Source of the DNA: Nemopilema nomurai
Lineage: Eukaryota; Cnidaria; Scyphozoa; Rhizostomeae; Rhizostomatidae
Assembly (NCBI GenBank): GCA_003864495.1
Contig: ML133401.1
Location: 806,001 to 870,000 of the forward strand
DNA: 64,000 nt
Reading direction: 5' to 3'
Under the pieces are notes generated by a model. That model did no database searches, was not told the DNA's origin, and saw only the letters and a program-made list of their open reading frames with translations. Made by a program: the position numbers and the translations under genes. This document shows positions 10,673-23,800 of the stretch, piece by piece. Position 1 is the stretch's first letter. Every line of letters begins with the position of its first letter.

Positions 10673-13600
10673 CTAAGAGCCCACTGTACTGGGGGTAGCG
10701 AAGATTGGTTCGTCAACGGTGACATCGGTAACTTGTTGCGGCGGGCTCAATGCATCCAATTCCACTTCAAGCTGCCCGTTAGGATTGCCACCAACATTAG
10801 GACAATTGCAGCGACCCTTCTTGTAGCAGGCCCAGGCTGCAGCTGCGAATTAAATTGAAATGTTTAGAAAAAGCCAAACTTTGAAAATGGGTTTATTCGT
10901 ATGCCGGACGACACAGACCAGTTTAAAAATGTACATTCCAATCCTATGATCCATTTTTGTCAAATGTGGAATTAAAAATTTTCCTGGATCGGAGAATAAG
11001 CCATCTGAAAGCCGCCATCAACAAATCACAGCATGAAATATCGTTGGCGTTCAGATTGACACAATTGGTCAGCGGATGCCTGCAGACAATGGCCAAAAAA
11101 ACTTCACTGCTCTGAAAAAATACCACAAACGCTCAGTAGTTATATAGGGGTTTTTTCAGCCACACACGTTGAAATATGAAGTATCAAATTTAGGACAAGC
11201 TTTTAGGGAAATATTTTGAAATCTTTTTCGTTTGGTCACCTCAGCAGAACAAGCTTGCAGTCCGAACAGGTTATCGCAAATTCGAAGGTTGCAACATCAT
11301 ATTACGTGAGTTATGCGAGTTCAGACAGCATCCGGTGTGAACGTAGCCAAAAAGGATGGTATGAACCAAGGAATGGTAGTAGTTCTATTAAATACAACCA
11401 GCATTGGCGGTGATTGAAGATGAGCATAGCATAGCGGACAAATCTTGATTGGTTGTATTGCCTGGAGGATTCCCAAGAAGGGGATCTCGCCAACAACCAA
11501 TCAACCAATATCAACCAACCAGCCAACCCGGCACTCTCTATAAATCAAGAATTTGTTAAATATTTCGCAACAGTGACGCATTTACCCATGGGCCTAAAGA
11601 TTTTCTACTTCTGGGGGCCTTGAGCATGGTACAAATTTGTTTTGGCGTACTTAGAGCTCAGGGAGTCTTGGATACGGTCCTGTTACGCAATATGTCATCA
11701 GAAGTTACTTTTACCTGCCAATGCAAGAGACAACAGCAAAAAGAATGAAATTTAACTTACCGACAAGTAGCACAAATGCTATTAACCCAATGACCACTGC
11801 TACGATTTCGCCCTCAGTCAATGACTCTGTGGAATTCTCTGTGGAAAATAAATACATGGTTTTTACAAGTCCTTACAAGGTTTCTGTTTGCGGAAGATTT
11901 TACGATGCAGAAAGAGATGACTATAGGTGCAAAACTCCACTGTTTTCAGTAGGGGGTGTCATGCTTTTAAGGGGCGTGTCATGCCAAAACATCATTTTTA
12001 GGAGGAACATCAAAATGAATACCATACCGCCCAGAATAAGTGCTGGGAGTGGAGGAGTCATGCTAAAACTCTGGTGATAGACATTGGGGGAAGGAGGGGT
12101 AGCCATAAGTTAGGATAGCGCATCTCAATAATATTGAATTGAGTGGGAGAATTTACTTCCTGAACACACATGTGCATCTTCTTTATCTCGAGTATTTTCA
12201 GTAAGCCATGATTACACATCAAAAATGACATTGCAATGAAATTTATCTACTGAATTGATGCAAATCAAAAACAGATAATAAAAATATATCTCAATAAGTC
12301 AGAAAATAGGTCAAATAAAATCAGGCAGTATTTAAGCACTTTGTTCTCATTTTATTTCATACTCCGTTGTAAAAATTGATAAAAAATACGGTTAAAATAT
12401 TTTGACCTCCGAAAAAGTGAGAGGGGGTTTCAGCCCCCAGTGATTTAAAGTTTTTATATTAATCGGAAAATTGTATGTGTATGAAAACCAGCTCTCTCTG
12501 GCCTATGGCGAAAGGCTTAGCTAGACTTACACCCGGTCACTATGTTGTTCAAAATAATGCTAGCCTAAGCATGGTTATATTTAGCAACTACGCTTCACTT
12601 TCCTTGTATACGTAACAAATTGGTTACTGCATAGCACCTTAGGGAATCCCCTTGTGTCTCCAATGTTCTGTCTTCATGAAGCAGCACCACGCGGCGGTAC
12701 GCAGCATTCCATTCTTTTGTTGCAGGATTATTTTTATAAAAATATCATGGTATTTTTCCCGTACATATAAATATTCGAAGTTATTTAGATTTAGAACAGA
12801 GAGTGGAAGGGGAGACGAGGTTGGATACTCGCCGAGAGTTTTTTTAGTGGAAGCGGGAATTCTTTTGGATTACAGTCAGAGCCTTAAACGTGATTGTAAC
12901 ATTCCCCACACTAAAAGTGGCGACCACGAAGGGACACGCAATGGAAAAATACAAACAAGAACTGAAAACTGGGTTATTCATGCTGGAGGATTGCGAAGAG
13001 GCCTTCCAACTTCAAGACAAAGAAGACATCGAGCTGGCATATGAGAAGATTTGCCGAACCTTAAAGAAACTGGACAGGTCCAAGGATGACGTGAGAGAAA
13101 AGATGTTGGGGAAGAGGATACTATCGAAAAAGTGCGCCAATGGAACAATATGCAGAAGGAAGAGATCAACCCGATTCGTGAAATGCGCAAGAGATTGAAA
13201 GAGAAGCTGGACTGGTTTAGCAATCCCCGTACTTAAGAAAATTTCACTGCAGAAAACTGCGGTTAAATCTCAAGCAATATCTAAATATTCCAAACCAAGT
13301 AACTCGCAACATGAAGTTTTCTGTATAAACTAAGTTAAAAATCAAAATTTAAATTCTGATGTTCATTTTTCAGAAAGAGCCGTAGATACCAAATCGATGA
13401 CGTTTCGCAATCCATCCCAAGACAAATACATCCTAGGTAGGAAAGGGTTGATTCGATAGTTTAGACAAAAACTGATCCGGTATCTCACAAAAAACTGCTT
13501 GCAAAAATTACACAATAGACGGTCGGAAGCACAATACTAACTTTGTGGGTAGTCAGTCCTCGCAGGTTTCACTGTAGTGGACTGCACTGCTGCTGTCGGT

Positions 13601-13788
13601 TGCCGTGATGCTTTTGGACAGCACTGGTCTTCGCAACCAGGAAACTTGTTCTTCGGCATACAGTACTCCTCACATGACCACTGTTCGTTTTTTAGTACGA
13701 ACTGCTTTCCTCTGAGATCACAAGGAACACTATCAACATTCCCGATGTTGACCAGAGTTACCAATACGGTCGCAAATGCAACCAACAT
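10673..13788 (-). CDS. Small type I membrane protein with one Cys-rich module, TNF-receptor-like
   Basis: Three minus-strand exons, 13542-13788, 11761-11838 and 10673-10842, join in frame with GTTAGT and GTAAGT donors and clear acceptors to give about 164 aa. Residues 1 to about 20 are a signal peptide. The ectodomain holds six cysteines in one module (C-x15-C-x3-C-x8-C-x3-C-C, with QWSCEEYC and FPGCEDQCC), then a Thr/Ser/Pro stalk (TAAVQSTTVKPARTDYP) with an NST sequon. Exon 2 encodes the membrane span (GEIVAVVIGLIAFVLLV) followed by WACYKKGRCNC. Exon 3 gives a tail of about 50 residues with acidic and Pro/Thr stretches but no death domain. One short CRD, a single span and a short tail recall Fn14/BCMA-type TNFRSF members, but the Cys spacing is not identical. 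It could be another Cys-rich receptor. Confidence 0.7.
12650..13235 (+). pseudogene. Gag-like coiled-coil retroelement fragment, frameshifted
   Basis: The frame from about 12890 encodes a charged helical segment (MEKYKQELKTGLFMLEDCEEAF, KICRTLKKLDRSKDDVREKM). A frameshift near 13112 moves the continuation (EEDTIEKVRQWNNMQKEEI, MRKRLKEKLDWF) to another frame ending at a stop near 13236. This resembles the coiled-coil N-terminal Gag region of BEL/Pao-type elements with DUF1759 as I know it. It lies in intron 1 of the TNFR-like gene on the opposite strand. No LTR or pol is visible. Confidence 0.45.
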
Positions 13789-14872
13789 TTAGTTACGTCT
13801 AGATTTCTGTCAGCTTTGCATGAGTGATTTGACTGGAGTACCCTAAACAGAATTTCTGACATAAATCCAAGTCCCTTTCGAGTTTGAATGTGCTGCGAAA
13901 TCACAGGCGACTTTCTTCTGTTGGATACGATGAAAAGTGAAAGGCAACTTTCGGGCTTGCTGGAATCTTCTGAAGCCGTCAATCAAACCATCAAACGAAC
14001 CATCCGGGGGTCCGACTAAAGCCGCTCTACACCGCTCTACGTCATCATCAATATCGTCTTCCTCGAGTGGTGCGTCTACGCTATTCCATGTCGATTTTCG
14101 GTCACGGGTAATTCCCCGGTTAGCATCATCGGCTGTCCAAAGCATGTCCGAAAAGATTGAAATAGCAGTCAGCACTTCGAGCGCCACGGAAAGTTTCTTT
14201 TCGAGTGTTTGCCTCAGAATATCGGACGTTCATCTTGATTCTCTATCAGCAGATGATGATTCTCGTGGCTCTCCAGATATTCTGACTCAAGATAAAAAAG
14301 GTATTCGTATGCCAATTCGAGCCAGAATCTTTGGAAGAGGGGCTGTACACTGCTCTCGATATGAAGGCCATAGTCTTGCCTTATTCAAGACGAGGTTGTT
14401 GTGTTTCACCCCAAAGCAAGGCATAGAAGGAAAAGAAGTCAGAGGATAACCAGTATTGCCGGGAAGCCATATTTTCTTAAATGAATAATACAATTGTAAG
14501 ATTTCTCATTTCTCATACATTTCTCAGATGTTAAGGCGCCATTATGTATTTACTGACACCAGGACCAAGAGAAATAAAAAAGTCAAAAGTATTGTTATAT
14601 GGGGAACAAAGATCCTTGTAAATAGCACATATCGGCGTGGCTCTTGTCCTTTCAAGTTACATATGTTAATTACAACATATCCAATTTGGCGAGCATCGTT
14701 CTGTTCATATTTTTCAAAAGAGCAGAAACACTATTTTCGCTCGAAGAGGGTTTGGATACAAGAAGCAAGACAAACGCATATGTAGATTCGTGTCCATAGA
14801 CTTGACGTAGGATTCCTTGCGAGTTCTTCGAGCCATTGCGGGCGGCGTCATAAGTTCAGCAAAGCCAATCGT
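13789..14872. other. Region between receptor-like gene and THOC3 end, overlapping open frames
   Basis: Open frames overlap on both strands: minus 13843-14187 (114 codons, acidic stretch EEDDIDDDVERC) and plus 13937-14449 (170 codons, Ser-rich). They are mirror images in composition, at most one can be coding, and neither has recognisable motifs or clear splice sites. The minus frame can be followed upstream of its Met to a stop near 14238. Confidence 0.3.
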
Positions 14873-17800
14873 TCAAGTTGAAGAATTTGAAATTCCAAAC
14901 AAGCGAACTGTGCCTGCATCTCGTTCATGTTTGTCCTGGAGAAGAGTTACCAGAGAAGGATTACAAGAGAAGAGTAGCGAGAGAAGAGACAGAAGGGAAA
15001 AAATACGAGGGGAGAGTTACGGGAGAAAAGTTACGAGAAAAGAGTTACGAGAGAAAAGTCACGAGGGAAGCGTAACTAGAGATGGAAATAAAGATAGTCC
15101 CAACAAAATTTAATCTAAGACTCCTTTACTCACATGCCCTTAGACTAATTTCAAAACAACACCTAACCACGCCTACAAACCCCCATAAAAACAATTGTTG
15201 CAACTGGTCTGAAGCTTTGATATACCATGAAGGAAACTGCAAATTTAATGTCGAAAATGATTTGAAAAATTACTTTATCGTCACATGCAAAAGCAAGGAG
15301 ATACTTGTTCGGATGCCAAGCCACTGTGAAGGTTGGAGCTGAACAGGGAACTTCGGCAATTCTCTCACCAGTGTCTACCATAGCCTGTGAAGCAGTGACA
15401 AACAGAAAACAAACAGTAAAACTAGGTGCGTCAATTGCTTTCAGGCATAAACGGTTTGGGGGGAGGGTTAAGAAGTAGCTAAACAAATGGGAAAGGATCT
15501 AGTCCTCTACGGAAAAGGGAAAATGACTGAGCACTCTATCAACCTATCAACCTATCCTATCAACAACCCCCCCCCCCCCTCAAAAAAAATTACAACTATT
15601 TTGTTTCAAACAAACCCCCTATGTTACGCTCATCTCTGTGATTTATCCTGTAATCATTCTTTAATTAAAAAGCTCAACGGAGCTGAATTTCAAAGCCGGA
15701 AAAATACAACATCCCGGCACTGATTGTGCATTATTGACTGTGCCCGTGGGGAAACTGGCAAGAAACGGTACTTACAATGTCTATAAAGAGGTCTTCTGAC
15801 GCGGATGCAAGCATCTGGCCGTCATAACTAAACCCGAGTTGTCTTACGGGCCAGCTGCAAGCAAATGTAAAATAATAATGACAAATTATGCTAAAAGACT
15901 TAAAGGAAGCATAAAGATAATAGCAAATGATGCTAAGTCTTAAAGACTAAAATAAAAAGGTCGTAGGATTTGAAAGCTTTAGGCCTGGTCTCCTTAAAAT
16001 AACCTGAACCCTTTGTTGTTGTTTAACTTATCCTTTAAACATCATACTATAAAATCTTTAGACGCGGAAGAAGCAGATAAAATTTGAATCTTCTTTACTT
16101 TCTCTATTCCTTTAGGTAACTAACGAAGTTTTTTGACGCTTGTTAAATTTACCTCGGATGCATAAGAGGTCTATGCCAAGGGTGTAGGTGTTCTCTACCC
16201 TGATACCAAACTCCTTATAAGTACCAGACTCTATTTGATACATAGTGAGCCTGGTATCCAGGGTGTTCTTGCTATCAAAGACGAAAAGTCGTACTGTCCC
16301 CCAGTTTTGAAAAAGAAGTTCCTTTTTCGCTATTGCCCCGAAATATTTGCTTATGCTCTCATGCTCCTCTAAACAAAAACGACAAGCTCCCTTGTTCCTC
16401 ATAACCCCCCGGGGGCCCTCGCATACTAACTTCGTCATTGATTGTAAACACCCACTCCATTTAATGTTAACTTCTCAGGTTATTTTAACGTTACGCATGT
16501 GGCTAAAGATATCTGTGTTTTCTCTTCTCCATTCTCGATAACTGTTAACTTTGCTAGACACCGCCTTCAAAGATTCAAGAACCGCACTACTTCCAAATCA
16601 TACGAACAAAGTGCCGCAGGAATCGGAAGTAAACTAAAAAGAAAGGAAATCCTAGCCAAACTATGAACAAAACATTGCGAAATCTCAGGGTCATTGCCTT
16701 TTCCTTTGTTGAGGAGAGAATGTTTGCACACGGTCCAGAAAAGGGACTTTCCAAATGATAACAGAAACTGAAAATCTTTGTCGCGGGGGTTATGCTATCC
16801 AATATGACTGCCCATTTGTAGCAATATGCAATACAGCAAATATATTCATATATATGCTATACAGCAAATATATTCATATATTTTCAATGCAGCAAATATG
16901 TATCCGATATACAATAAATTTATGAAATATAGATTTATATAATATAAACGCTTTTTCATAAGGAACCTACCTCAAGCCCCAGTTCCAAAAGTTATTCGTA
17001 GACCTCAAATCATCAGATTTTAGTGCCAAAAGTTCCTTAAAAGTTTCTTAATTTTCGCTGCACATCAAAATTTTCGCTGCACAGCCTTAGCATTTAATAT
17101 AGAGAGGGGCGAGACAGCTTTTTAGTTCTTGATGCTTGCAGTTATAAATTTTTTTTAAATCGAACAGTTCCTTAAGGATTTCGTTTTTAGTAGTATAAGT
17201 TCTTTAAATATTTCGGCCTTCTACATGTAGGTTCCTTATAAAGTGGTTCCTTATAAAAAAAACGTTTTGGTCAGTTCGATATTTTTGGTTCAAATGTGAT
17301 ACACACTAAAAGTGATATCATGGGTCCTGCAAAAACAATAGATACAATTCTGATATTTCTCGGTATCAAATTTAGGAACAATGATATTCTTGGGTTTTTG
17401 TGAGATTTCCATATCTGAATAAAATGTATTGTTTATCGGCTCAGATTTTAACTCTTTGCTGATATTTTAAGGTCTTTTGAAAATAAGCTGATATTTATGA
17501 GTGGCCTGTAAAATTGTTGGACTGACCCTGTATGCCTGAGTGACCCCCCCCCCCTTCCCCGGGCTGTATGTGACACAATATAAATATATTCAGTGCGGCA
17601 AAATAAATGCAATAAACAAACATACAGACCAAGTTCAAATGCCGTATTACCGCGTGACAGGAAACGAATTTTGACCAGGTCTAGCTTGTTTCTTACGCGT
17701 TTCAAAATAAGGGTGAAAATGTGTTTATAAGTTTTCCCGAAGACGCCGAAGTTCGCGGTCAAATAGAAACTTTTTTGAAACAAGAAGTCGCTGGCTTCAC

Positions 17801-20800
17801 TTTAAGAACAATTGACACAATGTAGACATATATTACCCAAGTAAACTGAAAATATAGTTGAACAGAAAAATGGATGGACCAATGTAAAACCCTCATATGA
17901 AGGTAAAACAAGCATGCAAATGACGTCAGATACACTTTTACTCACTCCAGGCGGGAAAATGTTCGCACACAGACAAGCTCTTCTAGGTCCCAAAGACTAA
18001 CCAACGCATCTGCACTTCCAGTGGCGAAGTACCTAAGTAAAGTAGGAGGCTCAAGATCATCAATGTCCGACTCGCATGCAAGTTAATAGTCTTCATATAA
18101 TGACTACTTATAGACGTGACAATCAAACACGAATTCAACCAAAAAAACAAGTCAAGAAAACACTTCCGTCTCTGCTTGACAAAAGAGTTCACGACATGTA
18201 AGTGAGATCATAATTTTCTTTAAATTTTAGATAAATTAGGGCTCAAATCTTGATTGGTCTAAAACACGCAAAACCACGTGGTCTCTTTCGTAATCAGTTA
18301 TTGGAAACGGCCAAAATGACGTCACACAGACACGTGTCTCTTTTGGCTGTTAAAAGCTAAGAAACGAAATTTCGAACGATAAGAGTAACCTGAATCATTC
18401 ACTTCAATTGATATATCTCACTACCTCAAATAATTGTTAACAGAACTTGAAACTACTTGCTTTGTTTCTTTGTACAACATTCTCTATAATACTCCGGGCA
18501 TAACAAGGATGGTTCAGTTGTTACAGAATAGTTCAGGGGTTCACTATCAACAGCCCCAAGGGTCCGTGGTTCGAGTCCCTGGCAAGACCAGGCTTGCACA
18601 CAGAGTGAAGGGAGTCGCCAGCTCTCTGCAATTCCAGGCATAAGGAATCATGAAGCTTCTCAGTCTCCTAAAAACTACCTTCGGATGCTAGGTAGAAACA
18701 AATACATAACAAGGAGCGAATAAATCATAGAATAATTGCTCTGCTTTAACCCCTAGAGAGACCTGTTGAAATGAAAATAAGGCTTACCTAAGCAGGACCG
18801 TCGAGAGGGGGGGGTAGCCAGGGTAGTTACCAGGGGGCCCGGGGCCTTGAGGGGCCCGTAGAAAATAAGGTATTTATTTTTGGCTATGAGTTTTCAATTA
18901 GCAGCATTGGCAGAGTGGGCCCATGACCCGATTGATATTCGAAATTTAATCTTTCAACAAGCGATCAACAAGCTGGTCTATGATGAGGGCCTTTTCCTGT
19001 TATGGTTTATAATTAAAACACTGACGATCATAATATACTTCTCCGGAAGCCGAAAAATTCGATTGCACTTACATACATCTACTTTTAGGTCAAATGTTTT
19101 AGTTATTGCTTGTGTGGACTTCCTATAAACGTAAAAGTAAATCTTCCATTCACGGCGTACACCAGAGAAAAAGCACATGCGAAGAACCAAGACAAATCCA
19201 AACGCTATAAAAGTCTTCATCAAAATCACTAAGCGGGATCACGATCCAACCAACCCCTGCGATGTCATCTTACAGGCACAAGTCTGGTGCTCAGAAAAGG
19301 CAGGAAAAAAAGATACGAGAAAAAGAAACAAAGAAAGCCTCTCGCACATTGTTTGAGGTTGGTGCTTACAAAAGAGACAATGAAGGTGATTCAATTTTAA
19401 ATAAACCTGGCGAAAGCTCTGTTCAAAGCACTGCTGAAGAAGAAGAGGACACAGACGGCTTGGCTGCTTCGGTAGACCATGACACCACAGAAAGTAGAGA
19501 AAGCACTACTGATTCGTCATTAAATCAAGATACTGTCCATAGTGGATCATTTAGTTTTGATGTCGGCACATTGACCGGATTTCCAACGATAAAGGAGTTA
19601 GAAAAGGTTGTTAGAACTGGTAATTTGCCTCATCCTCCAGAGTTTCCCAAAGATTGCGACGGCCACAAATTTCCAACAACGGTCCTAAATGTGAAGCAGC
19701 AAAATGGGGAGTTAGTAAGAAGAAGCTGGCTTGTTTTCAGTCCTACAAAGGCTGCACTCTATTGTTTGCCATGCAGGTTGTTTGGCCACACTATTGATAA
19801 TGGTTCAAAATCAAAATTGGCTTCTCCTTGTGGTTGGGGAGCGAACGACAGCTGGAAAAGATTGTGGGAAAGACTCCCAGAACATGAGAGAGGCAATGCC
19901 CACATCAAGTGTTACTTGGCATGGCGTGAGCTTCAACGACGCTTAGAAGCAGATGCTGATGTAGATTTGTTATTGGAGAAAAGTGTTTTGTCTGAAGCAG
20001 AAAGATGGAAAATGTTACTGCAACGAATCCTTGACGTAGTCATGTTTCTTGGAGAGCGAGGGCTTGCGTTTCGTGGGGATTCAGAGAAGATTGGTGATAC
20101 GCACAACGGCAACTTTCTTGGGATTTTAGAGTTGCTTGCACGTTACGATCCTCTTCTTCAAGAGCACATTGGTAAAGTGAAATCCGCACAAGAGAAAGGG
20201 ACTAGACTCCAGGCTCACTATTTGTCACCAGAATCTCAAAATGAGTTTATAAATATTTGTGCTGCACAAGTGAGAAATCATATTTTAGAAGAGCGCAAGG
20301 TCTCAAAGTACTTTGCGATTATGGTTGATGGCACACCAGATGCAAGTCACACAGAGCAAACTACCTTCATTCTTAGGTACCTTACCAATGACGGTGAGAT
20401 TTTCACAGTTCAAGAAAGATTTCTAGCCTTTGTTGACTGTTTTAAGAAGTCGGGTCTCGAGATCGCTAACTTAATTTTGAAGACTTTGGAGAAGTACGGA
20501 ATACCTATTGCTGACTGTCGAGGCCAAGGCTATGATAATGCTGCCAACATGTCAGGGAGATATAATGGTGCTCAGCAGCATGTGAATTCGGTCAATCCTT
20601 TGTGCCTGTACTCACCCTGTGCCTGCCACTCGTTGAATCTCTGTGGTACCAATTCCGCCGTATGCTGTCCTGAAGCTGTTACATTTTTTGGTATGGTACA
20701 AACTATATACAACCTTTTCTCGTGCAGTCCACAGAGATGGAACATTTTACTAAGCCATGTTGGGTCGTCACTACATGGATTATCATGTACAAGATGGACT

Positions 20801-23800
20801 GATCGCGTTGCTAGCGTCCGACCATTTGCAGCCCATTTGCCAGGAATCAAGAACGCCCTTGAAGATCTCCTGTTGCTGAATCTTACCCCGAAAACAACCA
20901 TTGAAGTCAACGGCGCGATTAAGTATGTGTCATCATTTACATGCATAGTGATGTCTGCCTTGTGGTCGAAGGTTCTTGTCCCAATCGACCAAAGAAACCA
21001 AGTAATTCAGGCAAGGGAAGCAACGATCGATGTTGAGGTCTCAAACTTAAGAAGCCTGATTGACGAGCTTAAGGAACTGCGCAGCCAATGGCCTATGATT
21101 TTGAATGAATCGAAGCTAGTTGCAAATTCACTAAACATTTTGGCTGAATTTCCGAAAACGCGCAAGAGCAAAAGAGATGTCGAAGAAGGTGGAGATGAGG
21201 CTGATGAAATCGAAAGCAGAGAAGCGAGGGCATTCAAGCGTGATGTATTCCATACAATTGTTGATTCCGTGATTTCAGGTTTGACAACACGCTTTGATGC
21301 TGCAAATCGCATTTACCACACGTTCAGCTTTCTTTGGGAGTACTTGATTATGTCTGAAGAGGAAATTTTGCAGGCCTGTGACATCTTTGCCAGTAAATAT
21401 GAAGTGGATATTTGCCTCGATGGACTGAGAGAAGAAATGGTCCACATCAGGTCAATCCACAAGGCAAATTTTGGAGAGAAATCGTTGAATCCGTTGCAGT
21501 TATTAAACAGCATAAGCCAATTTAAACTTGATGAGATTTTTTTCAACGTGTGTACAGCATTGAGAATTTTTTGCACACTGCCCGTGACCGTTGCTTCGGC
21601 TGAGCGATCATTTAGCAAACTCAAGCAAATAAAGAACTTTTTGAGGAGCACAATGACTCAGCAACGACTTTCAGATTTGGCCGTCTTAAGCATCGAGAGT
21701 GAAACAGCAAGAAAAATGGATTTTACAAATGTAATTAAGGATTTCGCCATGAGGAAAGCAAGAAAAGCAGTTTTTTAAACATTAAATTAACTCTGATTTG
21801 TTTTAATGATTTATTTTATATAGTCACTAATTATATGTTCTGTTAAAGACCTTAAAATACAAATTCAAGTGTTTCTGGGGGCCTTGATTTCAAAATTAAT
21901 GCCTTTTACAGTCCATCTAACTGCATTGCTAAGGGCGTAACCCAAAAAAGGTTTTTGCAGCCTTCGACGGTGGGGCCCCATGACAGTCCCAGCCCTGGGG
22001 CCCGGCCCGTCTCTCGACGGCCCTGTACCTAAGAATCTTAAGACGCCTTCATTGGATAAATGACTCGATAGGCTTAGATTGGACCCTTCTGTACTCAAAG
22101 AGGCATAAAGAGCCAATTTCTTGCAAGATATCCTAAAGTTTGCCAAAATCGAAGACTGCACAGCTGGATATGTTTATGACAATACAAAATACTAACCTTC
22201 CTTTAGGATCGAACTTGATACAGATGCAGTTAGCAGGGTGCGCATTGAGTGTGTGGATCAACTTCAAATCGGGGTAGCTATAAAAAGGACTTGACGTCAT
22301 TGATGGGCAAAAACGAGACATAAGCAGACTCATAGGCAAAGTTAAACGAGTCAATAATTGAGAGGTTGCTGGTGGTTGTAATTCGTAAAACATCTTTAAA
22401 GGCATTGAGTCATGATAAATGGAAAGCGTATACCCAAATTTTCAAAAATTGCTGAGTCATTATGATAGCTCCGTTAATCTCATTGGCTGTCAAGCAAACT
22501 GCACACATGATGTTTTAACCTCGCAGTTGATGTCTGATCACATGAAAGTCGATTTATCACATGAAAACAGACAACAGCTCGTGGAAAACCGCTATTCACC
22601 ATGACTCAATGCCTTTAATATAATCATTTTATAAAAAGCAATTAATCTTATGAAGCGTTCATCGAAAAACTAGTAAAGGGCATTCGGGGAAAAGCCAAGG
22701 AGCTTCAGTACTCGGCTTTAGAAAGAAAATCTTTAAAAACAAATTATGATATTGGTAAGTGCATGAGTCAGAAAATTCATCAGGATTGATTGTTGTAAAA
22801 AGACTTCCAACTGGTCTTTCTCAAAGTACTGGGTATATTCGAACGAAAACCAGGTACACCGAGCGCAATTGTTGACAAATAAATTGATGAATATCACCTA
22901 AAACCGTATGTTCTTTCTCCCATGAACTCGCTGGAATTAACAACTTTGAACTCAAACCGAAAAAATAGATGCGAGTTAATCTATAGCTTTGTTGGTGGCG
23001 TTTTAAAGAGCATATTTATACGACAATTTCCTTTATACTTCTTAATTTTCTTAATTAAAAACTTCATCTTAAAGCAGAACAAACATTGTGCCACTGAGCT
23101 TTTTGTTGAATCGATAATTGCAGAAAATCTTTGTACTATACCACCTTCAATTAACTCTCCTAACTCTAACGCAGAAAAACTTTCCTGATTCTTAAAAGAT
23201 GGGAGAGAGAGTATTTAAGAGGAAGGGAATCCGTCTAAAGTAGACGTAACATGACCGGACCTAAATGGGCAGCACTACAATACTGGATTTGGGCAGTTCT
23301 GCCGTGTCTAGAACTGACTTCCTTTACCTCGAATCCATTGCATCAATGATTATTGAAATATTTGTGAAGAGAATGCCAGGCAGAGACGGTGTGCAAAGCG
23401 GTTCCATCTAACAAAGAGCTTTACAAGAAAAATAGAATACAGAGATATAGAATTTCTAACTGTAATACCTGAGAATATTAATGCAGCCATGGCCATTTGT
23501 CAGGAAGAACAAGTCGTTGGAGTTGTTCCAAGATATTTCATTCACCTGCAATAATAAAAAGGTACGGTATCAATGTCTCAAACTCCTTTTCACAAAGTAA
23601 GGAGAATTCAATTTACACAGGCGTCGAAACACAGGCGTCGAAACACAGGCCCACACGGCGACGAGCAAAAGATGAAAGAAACATCAGCTCGAGTGCTGGG
23701 AAACTTTTGAAGTTGAATTAGATTTATCGAAAAAGGAGAAAAGAAACCCAACAGAAGTCATGCCAAACAGGTTAAAAGGCCGCAATTGTCAAATGTTAAA

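Noticed and set aside
18505..18605. Functional tRNA gene
   Set aside because: B box is good but the acceptor and anticodon stems do not pair convincingly; called a SINE-like relic instead.
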